Counted from the first letter of the stretch, positions 8,392 to 17,335 are shown. The stretch is DNA of 25,750 bases from DAOUTY01 sp964453665 (GCA_964453665.1 CAYVQT010000043.1:1-25750); one strand, 5' to 3'. Numbers and translations: made by a program. The notes: generated by a model not told the origin, from the sequence alone.

Positions 8392-9255
8392 GTGGATTGG
8401 GCATTTTTAGCTATAGCAATTTGGTCTGGTCTGGTAACAGGAGTTGGATATGCGATTTTTGCTTCCGGACTGACTCTAATATTTGGTATTATGTTCGTAG
8501 TTAATTTCGCTCATGGCGAAATAGCTATGCTGGGAGCATTGCTGCTTTTTTCTCTTATGAAATACGTCGGGATAGATTTTTTCTCAGCTGCGTTCATTTC
8601 CATCGCATTGGTTGCTTTATTTGGTTTTATTGTTAATCGAATTGCTGTTCAACCTCTAATTAGTAAGTCTCCTTGGACCGTATTGTTGTCCACCATTGCA
8701 GTAAGCATGATCGTACTACACGGGGTGGTAACGATTAGGGGAGCTAACCCTGGGGTAGTCCAAACTGGCTTCGATAAGGTATTCAGATTAGGAGAGGTAG
8801 GAATAGCAACAGAAAATATAATCGTTCTTGTCATCGGACTGACTATAATTATAGCTGTGCATTTATTCCTACGAAAGGCAAAATTGGGTAAGGATATGAA
8901 GGCTACCATACAAGACCCCACAGGCGCAAATCTGGTTGGGATTAATGTCAAAAGGGTATATGATTCAACATTTATTATAGCTTCCGGTCTAGCAGCGGTG
9001 AGTGGAATACTGATGTCGGTGCTTTATGGTATGAGCCCATTCATGGGCCAAAGAGTGCTTATCTTTGGATTTGTAGTTGTTATAGTTGCAGGAATGGGCA
9101 ATCTATTGGGGGCGGCTATAGTTGGTATTTTTATTGGTTTAGCGGATTCGATTTTCAGTCAGTATGTATCGACATATTACAGTGAAGCCTTTATTTATGG
9201 GATTATGGTATTTGTATTACTAATAAGACCTAAGGGCTTGTTCAACACAAGTTAA
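8392..9255 (+). CDS. livH: Branched-chain-type ABC permease, LivH
   Basis: A 287-aa integral membrane protein of the LivH family. An N-terminal segment (GVGYAIFASGLTLIFGIMFV) leads into the conserved FAHGEIAMLGA motif near residue 40. About eight hydrophobic segments follow, with the late GMGNLLGAAIVGIFIG motif of HAAT permeases near 240. The start is GTG, 9 bases after the AOR stop and without a clear ribosome binding site, so translation is probably coupled to AOR. LivH pairs with LivM (next gene) to form the inner-membrane channel. The family carries branched-chain amino acids, amides, urea and also aromatic or other carboxylates. Confidence 0.92.
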   Translation: MDWAFLAIAIWSGLVTGVGYAIFASGLTLIFGIMFVVNFAHGEIAMLGALLLFSLMKYVGIDFFSAAFISIALVALFGFIVNRIAVQPLISKSPWTVLLSTIAVSMIVLHGVVTIRGANPGVVQTGFDKVFRLGEVGIATENIIVLVIGLTIIIAVHLFLRKAKLGKDMKATIQDPTGANLVGINVKRVYDSTFIIASGLAAVSGILMSVLYGMSPFMGQRVLIFGFVVVIVAGMGNLLGAAIVGIFIGLADSIFSQYVSTYYSEAFIYGIMVFVLLIRPKGLFNTS

Positions 9256-9266
9256 ACGGTTCTGCG

Positions 9267-10277
9267 ATGTACAGACGTCTCATTTACGGGTTGATATTAG
9301 CTGTAGTTATTGCAGCCCCCTTTGTGATGCAAAGTTCTTTTTTAAGAGATCTTCTAATTATGTCTGGCATTTACGCCATACTAACTTTAAGCTTGGACGT
9401 GATTGTAAGTCGCATGGGACAATTCTCGTTTGGACATCAGGCATTCTTCGCTATAGGAGCGTACACCTCTGCTTTGCTGTCTGTAAACTTGGGAGTGCCA
9501 CCATTTGTCAGTTTCTTTGGAGCTGTTGCTTGCGCTGGATTAGTTGGTCTCCTCGTTGGCGCTATTGCACTAAGAGCGCTAAGAGGAGTCTATTTAGCCA
9601 TTGTTACATTAGGGTTCTCGATAATAATGTTGGTGCTCGTGCGAGGCATGCGAGGTTTTACTGGTGGGGAGGCAGGTATCCTCCGTATTCCTCCGCCCAC
9701 TATTCCAATCCCGGGTCATCCTGATATAGTCTTTGGATCCGAGTTTTCGTACTATTATCTTGTATTAATTTGTCTTCTGCTTGTAATTTACCTAATAAGT
9801 AGGTGGCAGCATTCTTGGTGGGGAAGAGCCGTTACAGGACTTTGTGAACATGAAGCGTTAGCTGAATCAATAGGAATTATTCCTGTTAAACTTTATGCAA
9901 TGTCCTTTGCTTTTGCAACAGCGATAGCAGGATTAAGTGGTGCATTATTTGCTCATTATCAACTCGCTGTCTACCCTTCTTTGTTCAACCTTCAGTACAT
10001 GTTCCTAATGCTCGTTATGTTATTTGTAGGAGGTAGAGGCACACTAGGAGGACCCATACTAGGCGCAGTTTTTTTTATCTTTGTACCAAAGTTTCTACCT
10101 ACTAAGGGGGAGACGAATCTACTGCTTTTTGGAGCAATACTGCTGTTGACTATTCTATTTATGCAAAGGGGTCTATATCCCGCTTTGGTTTCGCTTGGGC
10201 ATCGTTTCACGAAGCAATTTTCAAGTGTGAAAGAAGCCGAAACAGAAAATAATGAGAACGTAGGTAAGACATCGTAA
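9267..10277 (+). CDS. livM: Branched-chain-type ABC permease, LivM
   Basis: A 336-aa partner permease. The family motif GQFSFGHQAFFAIGAYT lies near residue 51, TLGFSIIMLVLVRG near 118 and GLSGALFAHYQ near 222. The late GGRGTLGGPILGAVFF motif near 252 faces the ATPases. The C-terminal 20 residues are a charged cytoplasmic tail rich in Glu, Lys and Asn. It begins 11 bases after livH stops and ends 24 bases before livG, as expected for one operon. Confidence 0.92.
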   Translation: MYRRLIYGLILAVVIAAPFVMQSSFLRDLLIMSGIYAILTLSLDVIVSRMGQFSFGHQAFFAIGAYTSALLSVNLGVPPFVSFFGAVACAGLVGLLVGAIALRALRGVYLAIVTLGFSIIMLVLVRGMRGFTGGEAGILRIPPPTIPIPGHPDIVFGSEFSYYYLVLICLLLVIYLISRWQHSWWGRAVTGLCEHEALAESIGIIPVKLYAMSFAFATAIAGLSGALFAHYQLAVYPSLFNLQYMFLMLVMLFVGGRGTLGGPILGAVFFIFVPKFLPTKGETNLLLFGAILLLTILFMQRGLYPALVSLGHRFTKQFSSVKEAETENNENVGKTS

Positions 10278-10301
10278 AACCCTATTGAGGTGAGGAAATA
10301 A

Positions 10302-11090
10302 ATGGCAATTCTTGAAACCCAAGGATTAACAAAAGACTTCAAAGGACTTAGGGCGCTTGATAATGTGGACATGGAGGTTCAGGAAAACGAAATACTTGGG
10401 CTCGTTGGACCAAACGGTTCTGGCAAAACAAGTTGGATAAATGTAGTCACTGGTTTCATAAAGCCAACGGAAGGCTCTGTGTTATTTGAGGGACGACCTA
10501 TTTCTGGCGCTAAGCCGTACGAAGTTGCGAAGATGGGGATGATTAGAACATTTCAGCTTACAAGTTTGTTCGGCAATTTGACTATGAATGGTAACATAAT
10601 TATTGGGGGATTCCTTAAAAGAAGAAATGTTAGCCTCGTGTATTCCTTCGTCCACAACATTTTCCATAGCAGGAGTTATAGAAGTGAGGAGATTGAACTC
10701 TATCAAAAAACTGCCGAAATATTAAGACTCGTGGGATTAGAAGCAAGTACTGATGTACTTGCTTCTAACATGCCGACTGTGGACCAGAGAAAATTGGAAA
10801 TTGCAATAGCCTTAGCCGCCGAACCGAAGTTGCTATTGCTGGATGAACCAGCTGCAGGAATGAATCCGGAAGAAACAACCAGATTAATGAGCACTATACG
10901 AGCAATACAACAGGAAGGTATAACCGTTGTGGTAGTCGAACATAATATGAAGGTAATCATGGGTTTATGTAATCGTATCATGGTCTTAAACTATGGCGTA
11001 AAAATTGCGGATGGAACCCCTGAAGAAATACGTAGGGACGAGCGGGTTATAGAATGTTATTTAGGGAAAAGGGAATATGCTCAGAATTAG
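10302..11090 (+). CDS. livG: ABC ATPase LivG with atypical signature motif
   Basis: A 262-aa ATPase of the LivG branch. Walker A is GPNGSGKTS (near residue 35), the Q-loop is in IRTFQLTSLF, Walker B is LLLLDEPAAGMNP (about 175-187) and the H-loop is VVVVEHNM. The ABC signature, LSYGQQRRLEIA in usual LivG, reads MPTVDQRKLEIA here (from residue 157). The Ser and Gly that contact ATP across the dimer are therefore absent. A 14-bp perfect inverted repeat in the DNA (10737-10768) encodes the residues just before it. A good GAGGTGAGG site precedes the ATG. The reading frame overlaps livF by 14 bases. The heterodimer with LivF could rely on LivF's normal signature. Confidence 0.92.
   Translation: MAILETQGLTKDFKGLRALDNVDMEVQENEILGLVGPNGSGKTSWINVVTGFIKPTEGSVLFEGRPISGAKPYEVAKMGMIRTFQLTSLFGNLTMNGNIIIGGFLKRRNVSLVYSFVHNIFHSRSYRSEEIELYQKTAEILRLVGLEASTDVLASNMPTVDQRKLEIAIALAAEPKLLLLDEPAAGMNPEETTRLMSTIRAIQQEGITVVVVEHNMKVIMGLCNRIMVLNYGVKIADGTPEEIRRDERVIECYLGKREYAQN
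10737..10768. repeat. 14-bp perfect inverted repeat inside livG
   Basis: TTAGAAGCAAGTAC (10737-10750) and its exact complement (10755-10768) flank a TGAT loop. The palindrome is in coding sequence and translates to LEASTDVLASN. A perfect 14-bp arm with a 4-base loop is not expected by chance in a window of this size. No U-tract follows, so it is not a typical terminator. Confidence 0.9.
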
Positions 11091-11787
11091 TGCGTTAGAC
11101 ACATATTATGGGCATCAACAGATATTGAGGAATGTATCACTAGAAGTCAATGATGGTGAGCTCGTGACCCTTATTGGGGCGAATGGTAATGGCAAATCAA
11201 CGCTTCTAATGGCCATTTCTGGCATGATAAAGAAGTGTTTTGGTACTATCGAATTTCGGGGAACAAGGATAGACGGATTGACGACTAAAGCTATCGTTCG
11301 TCTAGGCATAATTCAAGTTCCACAAGGCAGACTGCTTTTCCCAGATATGACTATTTTAGAGAACCTTGAACTTGGTACACGTGGCGTTACGGATTTTACA
11401 AGCAAAAGCATGAAACAAAGTCTAGAAGAAGTCTTTGGCTTGTTTAAAATCTTGTATAGTCGAAGGAAGCAAAAGGCAGGCACTCTCAGCGGTGGTGAGC
11501 AACAAATGTTAGCTATTGCGCGAGGATTAATGGGAAGGCCGAGGCTGCTTATGTTAGACGAACCTTCATTTGGTCTCTCACCGGTAATGATAGAGGAAGT
11601 GGGCCGAGTGTTAGAGGGTCTTCATGAAACAGGGTTATCCATTTTACTTGTTGAGCAGAATGCCTATCTAGCATTAGAGTTGGCTGATAGAGGCTATGTT
11701 ATGGAAAGCGGTGCTATAGTCGCAAGTGGAAAGGCATGTGAGTTAGCAGAGAGCAAAGTAGTAAAAACTGCATATCTTGGGATTTAG
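11077..11787 (+). CDS. livF: Branched-chain-type ABC ATPase, LivF
   Basis: A 236-aa ATPase with every standard motif: Walker A GANGNGKST (about residue 31), Q-loop in GIIQVPQGRLLFPDMT, signature LSGGEQQMLAIARGL (from about 137), Walker B LLMLDEPSFGLSP (about 156-168) and H-loop LVEQNA. It closes the liv operon and overlaps the end of livG, indicating translational coupling. No clear terminator follows. The next gene, an SDR, is on the opposite strand 188 bases on and converges with it. Confidence 0.94.
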   Translation: MLRISALDTYYGHQQILRNVSLEVNDGELVTLIGANGNGKSTLLMAISGMIKKCFGTIEFRGTRIDGLTTKAIVRLGIIQVPQGRLLFPDMTILENLELGTRGVTDFTSKSMKQSLEEVFGLFKILYSRRKQKAGTLSGGEQQMLAIARGLMGRPRLLMLDEPSFGLSPVMIEEVGRVLEGLHETGLSILLVEQNAYLALELADRGYVMESGAIVASGKACELAESKVVKTAYLGI

Positions 11788-11975
11788 AATCACTGAGTTA
11801 ATATCTACTTTTATCTTACAACTAAATGTGTTCTGCGTTCTCGCTTATTAATTCTGAACTGAATTGACAGCTGATTTGTATTTAAAGCCTAGCCCAGGAC
11901 TGGAGTATCACTTCTAAATTAAATGGCTATCAGTGGTGTACTCATGTACGCACGAGGTAGAAATTAAGAACAAGC

Positions 11976-12746
11976 TTAGCTAACAAGCCAACCCCCATCC
12001 ACTGCTAGGTCTACACCTGTCACAAAAGAGGCTTCATCCGATGCTAAGTATAGTGCGGCCTGCGCAACATCATCGACCTTGCCGAAACGTCCCATGGGTG
12101 TCTTTGCCAATACTGACTTTTCCCATTCCTCTGTGGTTATTAATCCCGGGTCTCGTGCCTGAAATGCCGGCCAGAGTCCTGTCCTAATGCAGCCAGGTAC
12201 AATGCAGTTAACGCGAATATTATCCTTTGCCAACTGAACAGCCAAACATTTGGCTAGCATTGAAAGAGCTGCCTTGGAGATGCCATAGGCGGGGGAAAAG
12301 GGAGACGGTCTATAACCAGAAACAGAGCTGGTAAATAGGATGGAACCACCGCCTGCCCCCTTGATTTCTGGGATAGCAAACTTGGAGCCAAAAAAGCCTG
12401 CCTTTACATGTACGTTTAAAGTGCGATCAAAAGCTTCCTCAGTTGTGCGTTCAATAATACCGGGTCCAGCTATGCCAGCGTTGTGCCAGAAGATATTCAA
12501 TCTCCCGTAGGTTTCTATCGCTGACCTTATCATCCTCTCTATCTCGTCTACAACGCCCACATCGGCACGGACATAGCTCGCCTCACCATTGGCTTCTCTG
12601 ATCAGACCAACTGTTTCTCGGCCTCCTTCGTCATTAATATCAACTACGACGACTTTAGCTCCCTCTCTAGCAAATAGAAGGGCCCCCGCACGGCCGAAGC
12701 CAGAGCCCCCTCCAGTAATTAGCGCTACCTTACCATCAAGTCTCAT
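11976..12746 (-). CDS. SDR-family NAD-dependent dehydrogenase
   Basis: A 256-aa classical short-chain dehydrogenase/reductase. The Rossmann glycine motif TGGGSGFG lies at residues 11-18. D36 after the second strand favours NAD over NADP. The NAG motif is at 89-91, and the catalytic set N111, S141, Y154 and K158 is complete. The C-terminal FVTGVDLAVDGGW motif is present. The substrate is an alcohol, ketone or 3-hydroxyacyl group and cannot be named; in this context a 3-hydroxyacyl-CoA dehydrogenase-like step is plausible. The gene has a GGAGGGG ribosome site 7 bases before the ATG and its own promoter at 12781-12809, so it is probably separate from the hyu operon upstream on the same strand. 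Confidence 0.93.
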   Translation of the reverse strand: MRLDGKVALITGGGSGFGRAGALLFAREGAKVVVVDINDEGGRETVGLIREANGEASYVRADVGVVDEIERMIRSAIETYGRLNIFWHNAGIAGPGIIERTTEEAFDRTLNVHVKAGFFGSKFAIPEIKGAGGGSILFTSSVSGYRPSPFSPAYGISKAALSMLAKCLAVQLAKDNIRVNCIVPGCIRTGLWPAFQARDPGLITTEEWEKSVLAKTPMGRFGKVDDVAQAALYLASDEASFVTGVDLAVDGGWLVS

Positions 12747-12780
12747 TCGTTACCCCTCCCTACGAAAGTATAAGTTGCGT

Positions 12781-12809
12781 ATTTTATGAAGCCTATGTTC
12801 ATTTGTCAA
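12781..12809 (-). promoter_or_regulatory. Sigma70 promoter of the SDR gene
   Basis: Read on the minus strand, TTGACA (complement of 12804-12809), an ideal 17-base spacer and TAAAAT (complement of 12781-12786) place a start site near 12774, about 28 bases before the SDR ATG. Only one TTGACA is present, unlike the two divergent blocks. Confidence 0.65.
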
Positions 12810-12976
12810 ACTTTCGCATTAGCTAATAATAAGATTACCTACGTTTGCACCTTACACAAGAAATATGCTTAACATGCGGGATTAAGATATTCAGAGTTAG
12901 GAAGAGCTAAGGCCGATACTCTTTATCTCGCAAAATGAAATGACACAAGCAACATCACTAGAATGGATCATTTTAC

Positions 12977-13258
12977 CTATTTACTAGGCAGCCTACCTCC
13001 TTCTGACGGAGCGGCTGGCCAGTCCCATGCTGCTGCCTTAAACGGAGGCCACCTATCTGCTGGCTTTGGTTTGTCCAAACTTAATATGTAGAAGCAATCC
13101 TGACACTTAGACCCTATAAAGAATCCGTTGAAACGCCAAATGGGATATCTACACACATTGCTGCTTTTACAGCGGGGACAAATGGCTTCTACAGGCTCCC
13201 TCGTAACATACAAAAACTGCTCTGTCGGGCGTTCGTAGGAAAGCTGATCTAAACCCAT
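12977..13258 (-). CDS. Small zinc-ribbon protein, third gene of hyu operon
   Basis: A 93-aa protein with two knuckle pairs, C27-P-R-C30 and C52-Q-D-C55, fitting a one-zinc ribbon. A Trp- and Pro-rich tail follows (WPPFKAAAWDWPAA). It starts 34 bases after hyuB stops, with a GGAGAG site 6 bases upstream, so it belongs to the hyuA-hyuB operon. ATP-dependent carboxylases built on HyuA/HyuB-like subunits (acetone and acetophenone carboxylases) carry a small metal-binding extra subunit. By position this protein may have that role, although I see no clear sequence match. It could instead be an assembly factor. Confidence 0.7.
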   Translation of the reverse strand: MGLDQLSYERPTEQFLYVTREPVEAICPRCKSSNVCRYPIWRFNGFFIGSKCQDCFYILSLDKPKPADRWPPFKAAAWDWPAAPSEGGRLPSK

Positions 13259-13292
13259 GTTTATTCTCTCCTTCCAACTGGAGTATTACTAC

Positions 13293-15245
13293 TTATTTCA
13301 GCCAGAGAGGGGAGTGCGCTACATGTATACTCCATGTGCCACGCTCCCTTTTCTTCCCAAGTTCACGGCGCTTCTTATCCGTGGCTTCCTTGTTGACCTG
13401 AAGGTTTGCCGGGTCTATAACCACGCCATAAAAAGACTCAGCACCCTCTATAGAGACCAGCTCATTCCAAACATCCTTACGGACTTGTTCTACATCTCTC
13501 TCCAAAGGATTCCCCCAACCTGCACCGCCACCTAACGCTACATGCATTATCCCAGGTTTTTCCGTAATCTCAGAAAAGTTTGCCATCTGAGATAAGGCAT
13601 TGTTCACACTGCCGTTGTTTGGATCAGGTCGTTTCCGATTATCAAACTTACCGAATAGCGCGTCAGCGATATACTCTGGTGGTATCACACCATTATACTG
13701 CTCCCAATGCCCTGTTCCATCCGGTTTAATATACATACCATAGCAAGCGCCACTGTCTCCACCACCGGCCGCACCAGGGGAAAAGTGCCTGACGCGTCCA
13801 CCTGTAACCGTGACTACAGTGCCCGGCGAATACCATTCAATGGTAATTGTATTACCTAGTCCGCCACGGAACTTACCAGCCCCGCCGCTATCTATGAGGA
13901 GATCGTTCCCCCAGCAAATAAGTGGGCATTCCTGCTCAAAGTACTCCCAGACTGATAAAAAAGAGTTACCCATTACAGTCGCTACGCCGCTTAGGCCATC
14001 ATGGCCGTTGTAGCCACCCCAGCCCCCTCCAGGAAGTGTAAATGTGCCCCAAGCTAGGCCCTCACGCCCCTTTCTAGTATCATATCCAGCAAAATACGGT
14101 AGCATGTTGGTCCTGCAATCGGCTCCTATGGCCTTTTCAGGCACTGCCTTACCTAATAGCTCAAGCCCCATGTTGATTACCCGGTTGCCAGGTTCCATGT
14201 GGTTACTGCACGGCGAGGGTGGCAGAGGTAAAAACTGGCTACCAGGAGGAACTGTGATGTCGATAGCACGGAAAAGCCCACCGCTTACCGGATTGTCAGG
14301 GTCGAGGAATTGCTTCAAGCCAATTATCGCTCTTGGGAGATCACCCATGCCTGATTTCAAATAGCCCTCGCCCTGTCTTTCCGTTCCGGAGCCATCGAGC
14401 TCAATGGAATCGCCCCGCTTGCGCAAAGTCAATACCAACTTGATTGGTTTCGCAGTCAAGCCGTCGTCGTCAATGTAGTCTTCGACAGTCCACTCACCAT
14501 CTGGTAACTCGGCAATAGCAGAACGAGCACAGCGCTCACCGTAATCCAAAGAATATCTGCATCCGTTCAGCACCTTCTCTAACCCGTATTTGCGTATCGA
14601 CTGATGGACTAGCCGCTCACCTGTTACTAGACAGCCATAGATGGATCGTATATCGCCGAGGTTTTGCATGTGAGCGCGTGTATTGTCCAGAAAGAGGTTG
14701 AAAAAAGAGCGTACTGGAACATCTTTGGAATAACAGAGCATCGGTGGGACACGTAACCCTTCACCATATACGTCTCTAGCTTCAGGCCAGAAAGCCCCTG
14801 GATGTGGCCCTCCAACATCGATCAGATGGGCAGCAGCAGAGCTATAAAATAGTATCTTACCTTCCCAAAATATGGGTCGAATCATGTAAGCATCCGCCTG
14901 ATGAATGCATCCTCGGTAAGGGTCGTTCAGAAAGAGTACGTCGCCATCGCTCAAGTTCTCTTGTCCCCATTCTTCTATTACCATAGGGATAACATATTGG
15001 GAAGTAAAGGGCTGGAGGGGTGCTCCTTCTCCAGTGGAAATCATCTCGATGCCATCATCTGTTATCATATGAAGGTTGGCACTGCAGTCTCCGAGGTCCC
15101 GCACGACCATCGAAAAAGCACTTCTTATCATCGACTCATGCATTTGCCTGGCGATGCCAACAAATATCATACGTATGGATTCGGCCTCCACCATATCCAA
15201 GCCATATTTATTTCTTATTTCTGGAGCAGTAAATAACGTGGTCAT
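13293..15245 (-). CDS. hyuB: Hydantoinase B / oxoprolinase-family subunit
   Basis: A full-length 650-aa HyuB-family subunit. The family motifs are evident: MHESMIRSAFSMVVRDLGDCS near residues 35-54, LNDPYRGCIHQAD at about 106-118, and HLIDVGG at 140-146. Glycine-rich segments such as GGGWGGYNGHDG lie in the second half. These proteins pair with HyuA in N-methylhydantoinases, 5-oxoprolinases, caprolactamase and acetone or acetophenone carboxylases. They either hydrolyse a cyclic amide or carboxylate a ketone at the expense of ATP. It follows hyuA by 29 bases with an AGGAGG site before the ATG. Sequence alone does not decide between amidohydrolase and carboxylase; the anaerobic context and the small third gene favour the carboxylase view slightly. 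Confidence 0.92.
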   Translation of the reverse strand: MTTLFTAPEIRNKYGLDMVEAESIRMIFVGIARQMHESMIRSAFSMVVRDLGDCSANLHMITDDGIEMISTGEGAPLQPFTSQYVIPMVIEEWGQENLSDGDVLFLNDPYRGCIHQADAYMIRPIFWEGKILFYSSAAAHLIDVGGPHPGAFWPEARDVYGEGLRVPPMLCYSKDVPVRSFFNLFLDNTRAHMQNLGDIRSIYGCLVTGERLVHQSIRKYGLEKVLNGCRYSLDYGERCARSAIAELPDGEWTVEDYIDDDGLTAKPIKLVLTLRKRGDSIELDGSGTERQGEGYLKSGMGDLPRAIIGLKQFLDPDNPVSGGLFRAIDITVPPGSQFLPLPPSPCSNHMEPGNRVINMGLELLGKAVPEKAIGADCRTNMLPYFAGYDTRKGREGLAWGTFTLPGGGWGGYNGHDGLSGVATVMGNSFLSVWEYFEQECPLICWGNDLLIDSGGAGKFRGGLGNTITIEWYSPGTVVTVTGGRVRHFSPGAAGGGDSGACYGMYIKPDGTGHWEQYNGVIPPEYIADALFGKFDNRKRPDPNNGSVNNALSQMANFSEITEKPGIMHVALGGGAGWGNPLERDVEQVRKDVWNELVSIEGAESFYGVVIDPANLQVNKEATDKKRRELGKKRERGTWSIHVAHSPLWLK

Positions 15246-15274
15246 TTTTAATCCTCCTTGCTCATCCTTATAAT

Positions 15275-17335
15275 CTAATACTTGATTCTAAGAGAACCCA
15301 TATCGTCAACCAGCAGGGTAAATCCATTCCCAACCACTGTAGTGGCCAAATCCTCAACTACTACTGCTGGTCCTTTAATCTTGTTATTAGCTAAAAGCTT
15401 GGCTCGGCTATAGAACGGAACATCATTGTTGACCCGTCTATCTAGGAAAACGTCACGTTTGGTCAGCAGTGCGTCAGGCGGTGGCTGCGTATCGCCCTCC
15501 TTTATCTGCGAAATATCGGGCATGTGAATTTTACCAATTGCGGTGGACTGGATCGAGGCCACCATTATAGGAATCTCTGGCGCCTCATAACCATATTTTT
15601 GCTTGTGTTGCTTATGAAAGTTACTGTTTATCTCCTTCATCGTTTTAGCATCATATGGACCAAGGGGAATCCGAGTTAGGACTTCCCATGTCTGCCCCAG
15701 ATACATCCCGTAATAGACCCTCTCCAGCGTTACCTCCTCTGGATCGAAACCCTGTTTTTTCAGGTCCTCACCGCTAATGGCCTCCAGGGCTTTGAAATGA
15801 TCGTCAAACTCCTCTGGGGTGAAAGTATCCAGTCGCCGCATTAAGCCTTCGGAGTTGTCTGCTCGCATGTCTGTACTGATCATACCAAAGGCGGAAAATC
15901 CTCCTGGATGCAGAGGAATGATAGCCTCCTGCATTGCCAGATCGCGAATAGTATAACAAGCATGCATAGGTCCAGCTGATCCGAATGCCATGAGGGCGAA
16001 ATCTCTAGTGTCAATTCCTTTATAGGCAGTAATTCGACGGATAACTTCGGAGGTGTGCACGGTATACAGTTCGAAAGCGGTTTGTGCTGCCTCCTGCAGC
16101 GCAAGTCCCATACTGGTGGCAATAGGAGCAAGAGTCTTTTCCGCCAACTCAGGATAGAGGCGCATGCGACCACCTAGAAAATAGTCGGGTTGCAGGAGCC
16201 CCATTATTACATAGGCATCACTTAGTGTTGGTTCCGTACCGCCCAAGTTGTAGCAAGCAGGACCCGGGCGAGCTCCAGCGCTTTGAGGGCCTACTCTCAG
16301 CACGCCAGCGGTGTCTCGGTAAATCAAACTTCCCCCTCCAGCACCTATGCTTGTGATATCGATCATCGGCAACATCAAGGGCACTCGCAGTTCAACCTCT
16401 TTTATATTGGTTAGCATGAGGTCATGGCCTCGCACAATGGAGAAATCGGTAGTGGTGCCTCCAGTATCCATCATTAGTAGATTTGGTGAGTTAGTCCATC
16501 GGCTATAGGTCTGGGTGCCCAGAGTTCCACCGACTGGGCCAGAATTAATGGTGTTAATCGGATTCTGTTTAGACTTCTCGAGTGTTCTCGCTCCACCCGA
16601 TAGTTGCATTATAAGTATCTCGCCCTCATAACCTGCCTTCTTCAAGAGAGCGTCCAGATTATCAAGGTAAGCGTTGACCTGACGGCCTATATAGGCGTCC
16701 AATACCACCGTGCAGGTTCTCTCATACTCCTTAGCTACAGGGTTGATTGACGAAGTGGACACATAGGCTGTAGGGAACACTTGCTGTATGATGTCTTTGA
16801 CGCGCTGCTCATGACTCTGCGAAGCATAAGCATTGATGAAGCATACCGCGATTGATTTTATGCCCTCTTTCTTAAGAAATTCGATCTCCCTTCTTACTTG
16901 ATTTTCGTCAATAGCCCAGCGCTCACTTCCATCATATAAGATGCGTTCTTGAATTTGACGCCGATATCGTCGCTCCACTAAGGGCCTTTCCTGGTGGGTT
17001 CGCTTGAAGCGGGGATTGTAAATCCCCCTTGGCTCAAAGCCACGGTTGTTACGCTGAATATCCAGTAAATCTCTGTGGCCCCAGGTAGTAAGCAAACCTG
17101 TCTTTTCTCCAGAACGAGTTAGTACTGCGTTTATGCCCACTGTAAACCCATGGACAAGAAGGCTGATATCTTGCGGCGATATTCTTAACTCCTTCAGTGC
17201 TGCTAATACACCTTGACTCTGATCCTCAGTAGTTGTCAACACCTTGGTGCTTTTTATTTCTCCATTCTGTTCATTGATCATTACAGCATCGGTAAATGTG
17301 CCTCCAACATCAATGCCCACTCTGAATCTCGCCAT
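15275..17335 (-). CDS. hyuA: Hydantoinase A / oxoprolinase-family ATPase subunit
   Basis: A full-length 686-aa HyuA-family subunit with the ASKHA actin-like ATPase fold. Phosphate motif 1 is DVGGTFTD (residues 9-16), the second phosphate loop is GGTTTD (about 291), and the adenosine-site loop is GAGGGSL (about 329). The family motif FGSAGPMHA lies near 449. It activates the substrate or bicarbonate by phosphorylation for the HyuB subunit. It is the first gene of a three-gene operon and is read from the leftward half of promoter block copy 2, about 210 bases upstream. A GGA-rich site precedes the ATG. Neighbouring divergent transcription of the binding protein suggests the transported compound is the substrate of HyuAB. 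Confidence 0.93.
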   Translation of the reverse strand: MARFRVGIDVGGTFTDAVMINEQNGEIKSTKVLTTTEDQSQGVLAALKELRISPQDISLLVHGFTVGINAVLTRSGEKTGLLTTWGHRDLLDIQRNNRGFEPRGIYNPRFKRTHQERPLVERRYRRQIQERILYDGSERWAIDENQVRREIEFLKKEGIKSIAVCFINAYASQSHEQRVKDIIQQVFPTAYVSTSSINPVAKEYERTCTVVLDAYIGRQVNAYLDNLDALLKKAGYEGEILIMQLSGGARTLEKSKQNPINTINSGPVGGTLGTQTYSRWTNSPNLLMMDTGGTTTDFSIVRGHDLMLTNIKEVELRVPLMLPMIDITSIGAGGGSLIYRDTAGVLRVGPQSAGARPGPACYNLGGTEPTLSDAYVIMGLLQPDYFLGGRMRLYPELAEKTLAPIATSMGLALQEAAQTAFELYTVHTSEVIRRITAYKGIDTRDFALMAFGSAGPMHACYTIRDLAMQEAIIPLHPGGFSAFGMISTDMRADNSEGLMRRLDTFTPEEFDDHFKALEAISGEDLKKQGFDPEEVTLERVYYGMYLGQTWEVLTRIPLGPYDAKTMKEINSNFHKQHKQKYGYEAPEIPIMVASIQSTAIGKIHMPDISQIKEGDTQPPPDALLTKRDVFLDRRVNNDVPFYSRAKLLANNKIKGPAVVVEDLATTVVGNGFTLLVDDMGSLRIKY

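Noticed and set aside
14044..14364. A 106-codon plus-strand frame within the hyuB region
   Set aside because: It lies opposite a well-supported gene and has no family features; an antisense shadow.
13293..17335. Naming hyuA/hyuB as acetone carboxylase or N-methylhydantoinase
   Set aside because: Family motifs do not separate carboxylases from cyclic-amide hydrolases, and the third gene does not clearly match the known small subunits.
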